Source: Fragum whitleyi (Eukaryota; Mollusca; Bivalvia; Cardiida; Cardiidae). Taken from it: a DNA stretch of 64,000 nt. Below the pieces are notes generated by a model. It was not told the origin of the DNA and made no database searches. It was given only the letters and a program-made list of their open reading frames with translations. The stretch spans positions 32,324,693 to 32,388,692 of the forward strand of contig OX411549.1 of the NCBI GenBank assembly GCA_948146395.1, read 5' to 3'. The translations under genes were made by a program, and so were the position numbers. Position 1 is the stretch's first letter, and each line of letters opens with the position of its first letter. Positions 53,049 through 63,770 of this stretch are shown in pieces.

Positions 53049-53301
53049 TGTGACACGTCACGCGAAAAGGGACCATCCGGGAATTCTGTTAAATGAATTA
53101 TTGAAAAAGAAATTTGATCCAGTATATGTCAACCAAAATTTGCATTTCAAAGATTCTTTCACTGGAAAGTAGATTGATCATTTTAGATTCAGAAAATAAA
53201 TACCGTGCATAAAGTCTCGACCATAGTCGGCCTGCGCAGTCCGACTAGGGTCGACACTTTATGCACTACACAGATGGTCCCTTTTCGCTTGATGGGTCAC
53301 A
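53049..53301. mobile_element. Family A MITE, complete
   Basis: TTGTGACACGTCACGCGAAA ... TTTTCGCTTGATGGGTCACA. The interior has AGTCTCGACCATAGTCGGCC...CCGACTAGGGTCGACACTTT. Confidence 0.8.
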
Positions 53302-54190
53302 TTCTTAAATATTCCATTAACCACAGTTGTATTCTAATGGACTGAAACTATTGAAATTTCATCTCAAAATCATGAATGTAAAATTTGATTAAATTTGTTC
53401 TCTCTGGTAACAAAAGTCTTGACGATGTTCACTGTAACTCATATACATGTACATGTACCATCTTCCGGTAATAAACGTCAAAAGGTTTTACAAGACATAA
53501 ACGAAAAACTTTTATTGAAAACCTATGGTCTGAAGCAAATAAATCAAAATAACGATACATGTATATTGCTTTTTTTCTTAAACGATCATATATGGAAAAT
53601 TAACCTACAATTAGAGAAGACTAAGAAAATTCTCAAAATTTAGATAATTCCAGTCAAATGAAAGGAGTTTATTTTGGAAAATATTGTAGGGGGTGGGGGC
53701 TACTATTAGGGAGGACGCTCTTATTAGAGTAAATTCAATATGGAAATGAATCTTGTCCACTAAAACATTTTTTTAGTTATTGATCTCATCTTTTTCAATC
53801 TAATTTAAGGACTTTAAAAGACGATTCCTATTTCATATGTTGAAATCTATCCAAAAGTCTCTTGAAAATATTGAAATATTATTTCCCTATATAGAAGCCA
53901 AGTTTAATTCACTATCAAAATGTTAATTTGACTATGGGTCACCCAATAATCATTCTGTGAAATAAGTATGAAATCCATGATTTTTGTACAACCAACATAT
54001 AGTTTGCAGACTGAAATAGTGTCACTCAAGGACCACTCCTGTGAAATTTCGTTTAGATCCATCTACATTCTGCTTTGGGAAAAGTCGCTTTTCAGCATGA
54101 AAATCAGTAACGCCTATAATAGGTATGATTTCGGTGTCCGTTGAAAACTCCATAAATGAATCTTTTAAAGGTTCAGCCAAGGATCATTCC
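53302..54190. other. Intergenic, nothing recognised
   Basis: AT-rich sequence; no exon or repeat was identified. Confidence 0.4.
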
Positions 54191-54194
54191 TGTG

Positions 54195-54290
54195 AATTTT
54201 GGTATTTCTCACACTGGGACAACCCGGTGATACTTTCCCTAGCCTCCTGCTGTTATCAAATCTAGGTCTATAGTGGCCATCAAAACTACA
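54195..54290 (-). repeat. SINE family beta scrap
   Basis: TATTTCTCACACTGGGACAA and CCCTAGCCTCCTGCTGTTATC match the beta body in minus orientation. Heavily diverged. Confidence 0.4.
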
Positions 54291-54705
54291 GATTGCACAC
54301 ACCTATTTAAAGATGCTTATAATAAAAAGTACCTTTAGGAAAATGGCAAATATCAACATTTCACATCTGCTTTCTTAATTGGTCAATCGATTCTTGATTT
54401 ACATTGTGTGATGACAAAACGGCTAAACTTATAGCGGTAGTAGCCCACCCACAATATACTAGAACTCATTTACCATATCAATATGAGGGACACACACAAA
54501 TCTTCGTGACGGTTTAATTGAAACACAAATTGGCTGCCTTTCCATTGTTTAATTGTAGACGATCTATAATCCAGGGAAATTCCCAAAGGCGTTGCTGTGA
54601 CAACTACGAAGCCAAGTAAAATTTCCAGAGAGACAGAACCTTCATTAGGCCTAATTACAGCACGACGTTTACACAGATATTCTGTCCTGTTTGTAACACT
54701 TAACC

Positions 54706-54845
54706 CTTCTCTTGGTGTTCCAGACATGTTCCTGTCTTCCCCAAAGCTTCGGAAGACAGTTTGGACCAAGATCAGCCAGCACATACATGCCTGCTTTCTG
54801 CTTAGTAATTGTGGGAAAATCTTTAGCCAGACTAGTTGAAATTTC
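54706..54845. repeat. Family C element, diverged
   Basis: CAGTTTGGACCAAGATCAGC...GCACATACATGCCTGCTTTC, then GTAATTGTGGGAAAATC. It resembles 1766-1940. Confidence 0.5.
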
Positions 54846-54854
54846 TAATAAGTT

Positions 54855-55264
54855 ACAGTTTACAACATCGTGAAATTGACATTTTGATTTTTTTTTATGA
54901 AATTGAATGAGTGTGTTTATGGAGTTTTGGGTGAAATTAAAGGGAGGTAACTCAATATTGCTAATTTTGTTCATGATGAACAAAATTAGCAATATCTATT
55001 ACCTCCTTTTCATCAAATTTGCAAATAAGTTCTATATATAGCTTCCTATTTCTTAATACACTTTCAGTTTCAATTATTAAACGTGAAAGCGCAATTTTTT
55101 CTAGCTGCATTTATTTTGAATGACGTTGATTCTGTCTTTTTCAGTAAGTTTTGGGCATTTTTGAATGGTTTTAGTGAGTGGTTGGAATGACTGAATGGAG
55201 TGCCGAGCAAGTGATTTGGAATGATTTTGATTGAGATGAATTTCAATTTCACGATGTTAACTGT
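54855..55264. mobile_element. Family E MITE, full length
   Basis: ACAGTTTACAACATCGTGAA ... TTTCACGATGTTAACTGT. The central palindrome is ATTGCTAATTTTGTTCATGA...GAACAAAATTAGCAAT. Confidence 0.8.
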
Positions 55265-55416
55265 AGCAATTTATTTAGAATAAAACTTGTATTTAGCTAG
55301 ATAAGGGGTTACCATAGGTCCGTTTCAACATAGGAATGGTGTTCTATGAACAATCAACTCAATAAATTATTCTTTGTTCAAAGCAACAATGACTTATATC
55401 CAGCTTGGGAAGCAAA

Positions 55417-56409
55417 CAAGAGCTGTCGGAGGACAGCGAAGCTCGACTATTCCTAGTGCTGGATAGTAACAGCAAATCAATATCGACATTGGAAATTCAA
55501 TAAAATGAAATTCAAGAGAAAAGAATCTTTGTCTAGAGGCTGATATTGTGGTCACAGAAGCATGTGCAGAGTTTCAAAGCAACAGCTTTAGTAGGAACAG
55601 ATATACAACTAACATAAAACATTTGCACGTAAAAACTTAACTAAGGCCAAAAAGGGTTAAAATTCCACTAAATTAAATATCAGAGTAATGAATCTTTTTC
55701 TGTGGGCTAATATTATGGTCAAAGAAGCATGTGTAAAGTTTCCAAGCAACAGCTGTAGTAGAAATAGAGATATTACACAAATACAACATTTGCACGCAAA
55801 AACTTAACCAAGAATTTCTAAGTCCATTAAGGATTATAAATCCACTAAATTCTATACCAGAGAATTGAATCTTTATTAAGAGGCTGTTGTTATGAACATT
55901 GAAGCATGTGCAAAGTTTGAAAGCAATAAGTTTAATAGAATTAGAGCTATAACTGATGTACAACATTTTCACGTAAAAACTTAACCAAGATTTCTAAGTC
56001 CGAAAAGGGTTAAAATTCCACTTTATTCAATATCAGAGTAATGAATCTTTGTCTATAGGCTGATATTATGGTCACAGAAGCATGTGCAAAGTTTCAAGGC
56101 AATAGCTTTCGTAGAAACAGAAATATTACAGATAAACAACATTTGCACGTAAAAACTTAACCAAGATTTCTAAGTCCGAAAAGGGTTAAAATTCCACTAA
56201 ATTCAATATGAGAGTAATGAATCTTTGTCTAGATGCTGATATTATGGTCACAGAAGCATGTGCAAAGTTTCAAAGCAATAGCTTAAATAGAAACAGAGAT
56301 TTTAAAGACTTGCACGTAAAAACTTAACCAAAGCATTACGCCGACGCCGACGCTGACGCCGACGCCCGGGTGACTGGAATAGCCCCCCTATTCTTCGAAT
56401 AGTCGAGCT
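55417..56409 (-). mobile_element. Helentron-like element, AGCTCGAC family, minus copy
   Basis: On the minus strand it starts AGCTCGACTATTCGAAGAAT, holds five or so units of about 170 bp (CATGCTTCTGTGACCATAAT), and ends with GTCGAGCTTCG, hairpin GCTGTCCTCCGACAGC, CTCTTG, then T. Both ends agree base for base with 10209-10956 on the opposite strand, 45 kb away. Confidence 0.85.
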
Positions 56410-56424
56410 AAAAACTTATGGCAT

Positions 56425-56535
56425 TTTCAACAATATTTCAGACATTTTGTGGGTGGAAACTGAACAATAGCTTCCTGGTATTTCTCACACTAGTGCTTCC
56501 ATGACCTCCTGTTTGAGCAAGCAGCTGATTATCCT
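56425..56535 (-). repeat. SINE family beta fragment
   Basis: TTTTCAACAATATTTCAGAC, CTTCCTGGTATTTCTCACAC and GACCTCCTG resemble the tail half of the beta SINE in minus orientation. Confidence 0.4.
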
Positions 56536-56569
56536 AATTCAATGGATGATTTTACACTTATTACTGATT

Positions 56570-56692
56570 ATAGGGGTCCGACCCCCCCACCCCCCACCCC
56601 CCTGCCATATAGACTAATGATATAATATAATATTATATTATTAGTCTATATGGTGGTGTGTGTGTGGGGGGGGGGGGATTTCGGACCCCTAT
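56570..56692. mobile_element. Foldback element with C-rich and G-rich arms
   Basis: ATAGGGGTCCGA and TCGGACCCCTAT are the ends. Inside each is a run (C7-A-C6-A-C6 left; 12 G right), then CATATAGACTAAT against ATTAGTCTATATG around a TA-rich loop. Confidence 0.75.
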
Positions 56693-56789
56693 GTTACTGA
56701 ATAGGGGCTGGCCAAGGAAGGGGGGTGATTAGGGGCAGGCCAAGAAAATGGGGGTGTTCAATCAACCTTCCTCTGTAGCCTTATTATTT

Positions 56790-57021
56790 GAGCCTGTGTT
56801 TGACATTTCTAACCATTTTACATGTGGGCAAAGCTTCTGGCCGGCCTGTGCAGCCGCACAGTCTGACCAGAGTCTTCACTATGCACTTTATTGACAGGTA
56901 AGGTCTTAATCGCTGCTTAAGCAGTCAGCATATATTCTTATTGGATTGTGTCTTTGTCTACACTGCTCAAAGCTTGTACCTTGTGCACGTGTGAAACCTT
57001 GGAAATGTCACACACAGGCTC
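56790..57021. repeat. Family D MITE
   Basis: GAGCCTGTGTTTGACATTTC ... GGAAATGTCACACACAGGCTC; the core is GGCCTGTGCAGCCGCACAGTC. Confidence 0.8.
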
Positions 57022-57024
57022 ATT

Positions 57025-57595
57025 TCATTTTCAAGGAGATAGTCAATCAAACTTTTGTAATATTAGGATAACAATCCCCTTTTTTCATATGATTTACCCC
57101 CCTTTACAGAAATCTTGGATCCGCCTAAAACTTGTGCCACTGAGAGACTAAGGCAACAAATAATATTGACCACGGATGTTGAAACTCTGGCCTGATGCTG
57201 AAGGTACTACAAACAGGACTTGAACCTTTATTTAAATGATTAGAGATATAGATTATATTCGTTTGTTTCAGTGCAAGATCTATTTATATTTCATTGAGTA
57301 AACAACAAAAGCTATATTTTCACAAGTGGCAGAGCCATAAGTGGAAATAAAGCTTGGTTGTTCACAAAATGAAGTATCAATTGACCTTACTCTAAAAGCA
57401 AATGATTATTCTACTTCTTCAAAGCAAAAACAAGACAAAATGTGAAAATTTTACGACATAATTTTTCTTAAAGCAAGTCATTTTGCATGTGATTGCTTTG
57501 CAACTTTCAAGATTATGTCTCTTATTGGGCTCTGCTCAGATAACATCAGATAGGGTGAAATCAACGAAAGCAGGGTATAAATTCACAGATTAGTC
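57025..57595. other. Intergenic, nothing recognised
   Basis: No exon or repeat was identified. Confidence 0.4.
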
Positions 57596-57600
57596 AGTAA

Positions 57601-57830
57601 TTTAACCTTTTGCTGTTTAATCCCTGCTTTTTATGTGCCTGTGATTTTATGATTGAGAAAACATTGTGGAAAAAGAAGAAATTGCTTCTGACAAGCAATT
57701 TCTTATTTTTCCACACTATTTTCTACCCTACTGAATGGTAATTTTTCAAATTAAATCCAATTACAATTTTCGTCTGCAAAACCTTTGAATTTGGAAAGGT
57801 CCAAAATTTTGTAAAACAGGAAAGTGTTAA
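57601..57830 (+). repeat. Family H element, long copy
   Basis: TTAACCTTTTGCTGTTTAAT through GAAATTGCTTCTGACAAGCAATTTC to GTCCAAAATTTTGTAAAACA. It is the reverse-orientation counterpart of 13785-14012. Confidence 0.65.
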
Positions 57831-58054
57831 TCAAATGATAATCTATTTTTATTTTGTCGATAATTCACCAAAATACATTAAAGAAGGATTATTAGCTATT
57901 TTGCAAGCTGCATACTAGCCTTAATTCAAGAATCTTTCTTCAACTCAATCTAGCGAGTAACCTTGTCTTTTTCTTTTAATGTTTTCTACCCTTATAGTGT
58001 TTTTGCACTTTCACATTGTGTTATTGTCTACAACCCTTCTACAATAATCAAGTA

Positions 58055-58275
58055 AACCCTTGTCCTGCTGAATTTCAATTTTGTTTCTACAAATTGCCAA
58101 TTAACAAGACATTTCAGTGTCTGAAATTAATTGGCTTAAATTTTCCCATAATTATTCAGTAAAAAGCAGGGAGTGTAGACTAAGATCAGACTGCAAGTCT
58201 GTGCAGGCTGATCTTAGTCTATACAGTCTAACAGAGCTTTTTGTAAAGCAGGAAAATGCAATGAACAGCATAAGA
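58055..58275. repeat. Family C element
   Basis: AAACCCTTGTCCTGCTGAAT starts it; the core foldback GTAGACTAAGATCAGACTGC...CTGATCTTAGTCTATAC lies right of centre; the right end is degraded. Confidence 0.6.
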
Positions 58276-58364
58276 AGGCCAAATATTATTTTCTGGTTGT
58301 GACAAAACACAGTGGAAGAGGGGGCAAGAAAAAAATTAGCCAACATTACTTCTAAGATGAAAGT

Positions 58365-58370
58365 TTTATT
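58365..58370 (-). terminator. Possible poly(A) signal for the minus-strand gene
   Basis: AATAAA on the minus strand (within GCTAATAAAACTTTC), about 660 bases after the candidate stop at 59029. Confidence 0.3.
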
Positions 58371-58547
58371 AGCACTTGATGCTACAAATGATAGAACGAC
58401 AATCAATTTCTGATATTCAATTTGAAATATAAGTAAAGCAAGTATTATGAAATGGAGTGGTAAAAAATACATAGTAGCTCAGATATATGTACATGTAAAT
58501 CTGGCTAAAGCTTAAGTGTATTTTGGTCTTGCAAAATAGTCTACAAT

Positions 58548-58735
58548 CAGAGCGACAGATAGAGGGGGTATTTTGGATTTTAGATCAAAGTTTTTCAATA
58601 ATGATAGTACAAACCCTATGCTGTTGGTACCCATTTGAATCGTCTTGTCAAGACGATTCAAATGAGTACCAACAACATGGGGTTTCCAAGAGAAATTAAG
58701 ATTTTAGACTGGGTTTACCCCCTCTTATCTGTACC
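58548..58735. repeat. Family G MITE
   Basis: CAGAGCGACAGATAGAGGGG ... TACCCCCTCTTATCTGTACC, with central perfect foldback TTTGAATCGTCTTG...CAAGACGATTCAAA. Confidence 0.8.
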
Positions 58736-59028
58736 ATAAATTATTGAACATAGAGCGGAGAATGGATGAACTGTAGATTTCAGTAAGTTGTCTTTTTAGA
58801 ACATTCCTTTATCTCCAAATTAAAAAAAATATAAATCCTTGGCTTTTACAGAGGAAAGCATTGTATCACACTATATAAGTAAGGATAGGTTGAACATTAA
58901 GTTTAAGTTTGAAACATTTATACATGTATCAGTCAATCTATTAACTTCAAAATTTAAAGGGAGATACTTCAGTTTGCATTAAGTTAGGTGAGTTAACAAG
59001 TTGTTCCCCTTCCTCATAAATTACTCTG

Positions 59029-59096
59029 TTACAATATATTTAACTGTTTCTCAATCTGTAGGTGTGGCTGCATGATTGTTTCTCTCTCCTCTTGAA
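59029..59096 (-). CDS. Candidate terminal coding exon of a minus-strand gene beyond the window
   Basis: On the minus strand a strong acceptor TATTTCTATTTCCAG is followed by 21 codons and TAA, reading QEERETIMQPHLQIEKQLNI and Leu. The charged helical composition suits a protein tail and the 3' UTR continues without splice sites to AATAAA at 58365-58370. No other exon was found between here and 64000, so the preceding intron would exceed 4.9 kb. The protein is not recognised. It could also be chance. Confidence 0.3.
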
Positions 59097-59290
59097 CTGG
59101 AAATAGAAATAGAAATACTACAGAGTCACGCAAACTTGTTGATAATGGGACAAAATTATCTAACATACACATACCCCACCCAATAGTTCATGCTGTATGT
59201 AATCAGACTCATGAAACCCATTAGTGAAGCTGTTACCAGACAACACCTAAAACTGGTCAGAAAAGAAAGATGTATTTGTAAGAATTGGTT

Positions 59291-59555
59291 TTTTACTCCG
59301 TTTTGAACATCCTTTCAGTCATAATGTGGAAGCTGAAGCACCTAAAAATGGATTCCTGATGTTTTTCACACCAGTACGACCATTACATCCTTTCCTAGCC
59401 TCAAGCTGCTTTCCCACATAGGTCTACCATGTAGGATTATCAACCCATTCATGAGAGCCAAATAGTTGGAAAGGACGAGTGCCACCATCGAGGATTCAAC
59501 CTAGGACCTTTAGATTGACAGTGTGCTGCTCTACCAACTGTGCTATGAGGGCGGC
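59291..59555 (-). mobile_element. SINE family beta, full length
   Basis: Minus-strand head GCCGCCCTCATAGCACAGTT, then AAATCCTAGG-like degraded box B, body GAGGCTAGGAAAGGATGTAA, and tail ending at a T-rich stretch of the plus strand. Confidence 0.75.
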
Positions 59556-59656
59556 TGTGTGTGTAATCAGACTCGAGAAAGTCTTCAGGGAAGCCATTAT
59601 CAAATATTTTGAACTGGTCAGAGATGAAAGAAGCTCCGATTTTTTGTGCAATTATT

Positions 59657-59860
59657 GTAAACCTTGTCATGCTGAACCAGGAATATTTCTGCTTTACCAG
59701 AAGGCATAGGCAAAGATCAGCCTGTACATGTGAGCAGTCCAATCTTAGTCAACACCACCTGTTTTTCTAGTCAGGATGGTTTAAATTTTATATTTTTAAA
59801 CTGAAAATATTTTTAAAAACTGAATCACATTCAGTGCATCCAGTGCTTTTCGGCTAGTGA
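59657..59860. repeat. Family C element
   Basis: AAACCTTGTCATGCTGAACC, GGCAAAGATCAGCCTGTACA...AATCTTAGTCAACACCACC, then CAGTGCTTTTCGGCTAGTGA where it meets the next element. Confidence 0.65.
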
Positions 59861-59966
59861 ACCCGTAATAGTTCTGCAACATTTTGGAACTCATTAACTT
59901 TCACAATGTTGACCGAGGTTACCTAATGAAAATTATTAGGAAACCTCAGTTAACACTGTTTCTAAA
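59855..59966. repeat. Family F foldback, right-truncated
   Basis: TAGTGAACCCGTAATAGTTC and the central GACCGAGGTTACCTAATGAA...TTAGGAAACCTCAGTTAACA are present; the right end is missing. Confidence 0.6.
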
Positions 59967-60601
59967 ATAACACAAATTTAAAGAGCCTTTTAGATACATC
60001 AAAGCAGCTGGTGCACCTAATCAGAGATCTTGTCTTTTCTCACACTGAAACACACATATGCTAATTAACCTAATCCCATATAATGCTGAATATGAAACCT
60101 TTGTAAAATTGCATTGAAAATAAAAGTTTGGATGCACTCTTTGCACAAATTGTGAGTCATCATTTATCTTTGAGAAAATATTTCTTATAATAACTTTTAT
60201 CCTTTAAAAGGGAAAATCGGGTGGTAGGGACTAAGATCAGGCTGTAAACCATAACTAAAATATAATATGCTCATCTCTGCCTGATAGAGAGCATATCAAA
60301 TTCATCATTGCGTTTATGAGAAATTGAGCACACACAAAAGCGATACAGACAAACTGATGGACCAACAAGCTGACTACTATATACACCTCAAACACAGTTT
60401 TGGGGGATATTAAAAATATACAAAAAATACAAAACACTTGAAAATGAAGAAATTGCATACAATATTTATAAATATTTTTCATAAATGTTTTCCAATGCTG
60501 TTCCTTTTGAGCGGTGTCAAATGTGTGGTTGTGATGTGTTTGAAAACAGTATTTTTCTGATCAGGAGCACAAGATCACTTAGCAGACTGCATAACTTTTT
60601 T

Positions 60602-60812
60602 AACCCATTTCATACTGAACCCAAAATATTCCTACTTAGCAAGAGATATAGACATACATCAGTCTGCACATATGTGCAGTCTGATCTTAGTCAACACCAC
60701 CTTATTTTTCATTTTTATAAAGAGAAGTTTAAAACAACATTTTTGAAATAAATACTGACTTTGAATTCAATGCAATTTTACATTGGGTTTTTATTCAGCA
60801 TGAATAAGGTTT
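60602..60812. repeat. Family C element
   Basis: AACCCATTTCATACTGAACC ... TTCAGCATGAATAAGGTTT, with core CATCAGTCTGCACATATGTG. Confidence 0.75.
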
Positions 60813-61089
60813 ATTTTTCATAGTATTTTTTCAGCATTATTTTTATACAATTGTTAAAAAGGATGATTGTGTGGGAATGGTTTAATACAAAGAAAAGTGT
60901 TTCCTAGATCGGGAGCACAAAGCCACTTGACTGACTCTCCTTAAACACGACCTTTTAAGGGAACACTTGAAAAAATGCCATACAATTAGGAAATGGTAAA
61001 CCGGAAAACAAAACTCCTGTTTTTGCATGTTACAGATATTGAATTACAATTGGTTAATCTTTCAACCTCTTCCCTTTTTTGTCTTACTT

Positions 61090-61320
61090 AACCCTTGTCA
61101 TGCTGAACCCAGAGTATTCCTGCTTTGGCAGGAGCTAAAGACAAACATCAGACTGCAGATATGTGCAGTCTGATGTTAGTCAACGCCAGCAGTTTCTCAC
61201 TTTCAATCCAAAATTGTCAATAGATTTAGTTTTTCAAATGAAAATTGACCTACAGATGGTACTTTCAGTGCTTTTTGCCCTTTGATTTTAATGAAAAATT
61301 TATTCAGCATGATAAGAGTT
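61090..61320. mobile_element. Family C MITE, near-complete
   Basis: AACCCTTGTCATGCTGAACC ... TTCAGCATGATAAGAGTT, with TTAA spanning both junctions. It aligns over its whole length with 8586-8828. Confidence 0.85.
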
Positions 61321-61612
61321 AAGAAATCAAAGGACTGAAGGTGTTGAAAGTCGCCACGAGGATGATACAATGATATTTTGGAACTTTGGTTATTTGTGAT
61401 CAATTACTCAGATTTTGAGACAAGAATAACCCGACAGTTTTGTTTACAGGCAAACAGATGATAAGACATCACAATAGCTCACCCCAAGCACTTACTGATC
61501 TTAAAACAGCTAAATTACAAACTCCTTTTGTTCAGGTTGCTGTTCAATTTCAGATGCTAAGCCTTTTCTTTCAATTCAAGGGTTCTGTTTAGCAGATTCT
61601 AAGCAGAATTTG

Positions 61613-61760
61613 ACTGATTGAATGTAGTTTTACAGCACTTTTAACAGTATGTCATATTGTGATGGATGCAACACCTACGACTATTACCACATCCTCTCTG
61701 AGCATCCAGTGTTTTATTGCACTTAGGTTTATGATTATCAACAATTAACCAAACGGCGAA
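61613..61760 (-). repeat. SINE family beta, headless, diverged
   Basis: GATTGAATGTAGTTTTACAG, ACATCCTCTCTGAGCATCCA and TAGGTTTATGATTATCAACA match the beta body in minus orientation. Confidence 0.5.
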
Positions 61761-61934
61761 ATTTTGGGGTGATACAATTTGAAAAGAGCTGCAGACGACA
61801 AAATATTTTATATTTACCCTTTCCCAAACAACAACATTTAAGGGTGGTCCACTTCAAAATCTGCTGCAGAAAGCAAAACAAAAGTTAATGCATGGGTAAT
61901 GGATGTACAATATAGCTCAGAAAATATTGAGATA

Positions 61935-62551
61935 CAAGAGCTGTCACTGTAAGATGACAATGCCCCCGACACCGCTTTGATCGTCATAAGGTCAATGTCA
62001 TCCAGGGGTCAAGGTCATCAAAGTATGTGCCTTCAAAAAGGTAATGTGCCAAGGAATGTTGTACTAAAATATGAAGTGAATATGTTAAGTGATAAGGAAG
62101 TAATGGCCAATGTTAAAGTTTTTTTTTTCCAATGTTAAAGTTTTTGGACTTTGATCGTCACAAGGTCAAGGTCATCCAGGGGCCAAGGTTATCAAAGTAT
62201 GTGCCTACAAAAAGGTAATGTGCCAAGGAATGTTGTACTAATATATGAAGTGAATATGTTAAGTAATAAGGAAGTTATGGCCAATGTATAAGTTTTTTGC
62301 CAATGTTAAAGATTTGGGACTTTGATAGTCACAAGGTCAAGGTCATCCAGGGGTCAAGGTAATCAAAATATGTGCCTACTAAAAGGTAATGTGCCAAGGA
62401 ATGTTGTACTAAAATATGAAGTGAATATGTTAAGTAATAAGGAAGTTATAGCCAATGTATAAGTTTTTTGGCATTGTTAAAGTTTTTGGGCGGAATGCCG
62501 GACGGACAGGCGGACAAGTCAAAACTATATGCCTCCCTATCAGGGGCATAA
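61935..62551 (-). mobile_element. Helentron-like element (TATGCCCC family) with repeats of about 172 bp
   Basis: On the minus strand: 5' TTATGCCCCTGATAGGGAGG, a TGTCCGCCTGTCCGTCCGG stretch, about three units of 171-174 bp (plus-strand marker TCATCCAGGGGTCAAGGT), then CGGGGGCAT (inverse of the 5' end), hairpin TGTCATCTTACAGTGACA, CTCTTG, then T. It abuts the next element exactly. Confidence 0.8.
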
Positions 62552-63670
62552 CAAGAGGACCCTGAGGGCCCTAAATCGCTCACCTGATATTTCAAGTAAA
62601 TTATCATTAAGACTCCATTTCCTATGATATGGCATGAACCTTCCCATGTTCAACAGAGTTCATTCTTGTGACCTGGCAAACATTTTGATCAAGTTTCTTG
62701 AAGATTGGACTATATTTGTGGCGTTTGGAGCTCTTACGAGAAAATTGTCATTAAGGCCCCTTTTCCCGTGATATGGCACAGATACTTCCCATTTTCAAAT
62801 GAGTTCATCCTCATGACCTAACAAACATTCTGACAAAGTTTCATGATGATTGGACCATATTTGTGGCTTCTAGAGAGTAAACAAAAAAATTGTCAATAAG
62901 ACGCCTTTTCCTGTGATATGGCACGGATCCTTCCCATTTTCAATAGACTTCATCCTCATGACCTAACAAACATTCTGACCAAGTTTCATGAAGATTGGAC
63001 GATATTTGTGGCTTCTAGAGTGAAAACAAGAAATTTGTCATTAAGGCCCCTTTTCCCGTGATATGGCACAGATCCTTTTCATTTGAGCAATTTTCATAAG
63101 GGACCACCCAAGGAATATTTCTGCCAAGTTTGGTTGATTTTGACCCAAAAGTTTAGGAGGAGATGTCTTTTAAAGATATTTTTGACAAAATTGTCATTAA
63201 GGCCCCTTTTTCTGTGATATGGCACGGTTCCTTCCCATTTTCAATAGACCTTATCTTCAAGACCTAACAAACTTTCTGACCAAGTTTCATGAAGATTGGA
63301 CCATATTTGTGGCTTCTAGAGTGAAAACAAGAAATTTGTCATTAATGCCCCTTTTTCCGTGATATGGCACGGATCCTTCCCATTTTCGATAGACTTCATC
63401 CTCATGACATAACAAATATTCTGACCAAGTTTCTTGCAGATTGGACCATATTTGTGGCTTCTAGAGTGAAAACAAGAAATTTGTCATTAAGGCCCCTTTT
63501 CCCGTGATATGGCACAGATCCTTTCCATTTGAGCAATTTTCATAAGGGACCACCCAAGGAATATTTCTGCCAAATTTGGTTGATTTTGACCAATAATTTT
63601 AGGAGAAGATGTTGTTTAAAGAAAAAGTTGACGCCGTGAAGGACAGACGGACTATCGATGCGGGGGCATA
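62552..63670 (-). mobile_element. Helentron-like element with mixed termini
   Basis: On the minus strand the 3' end is TCAGGTGAGCGATTTAGGGC, hairpin GGGCCCTCAGGGTCC and CTCTTG, like the 145-bp family. The 5' end is TATGCCCCCGCATCGATAGT and GTCCGTCTGTCC, like the TATGCCCC family. The body has units near 145 bp (GTCATTAAGGCCCCTTTTCC; GACCAAGTTTCATGAAGATTGG) in two alternating types. Confidence 0.7.
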
Positions 63671-63677
63671 AAAATAT

Positions 63678-63770
63678 CAAACGAGGTTGGGAGAATTGAT
63701 AATTGGTGAGGCTCTGCCGAGACAATTATCATTTCTCACAACCGAGTTAGATATTTTTTTCATAAAATAC
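63678..63770. repeat. Foldback element, AGGCTCTGCCGAG core
   Basis: TCAAACGAGGTTGGGAGAAT...AGGCTCTGCCGAGA...TCTCACAACCGAGTT; the right flank also matches that of 3818-3940 (TTTATCTTATAACCTCTATTTG). Confidence 0.7.

Noticed and set aside
58152..58472. 106-residue hydrophobic minus-strand open frame
   Set aside because: It overlaps a family C foldback and the possible 3' UTR; no recognisable protein.
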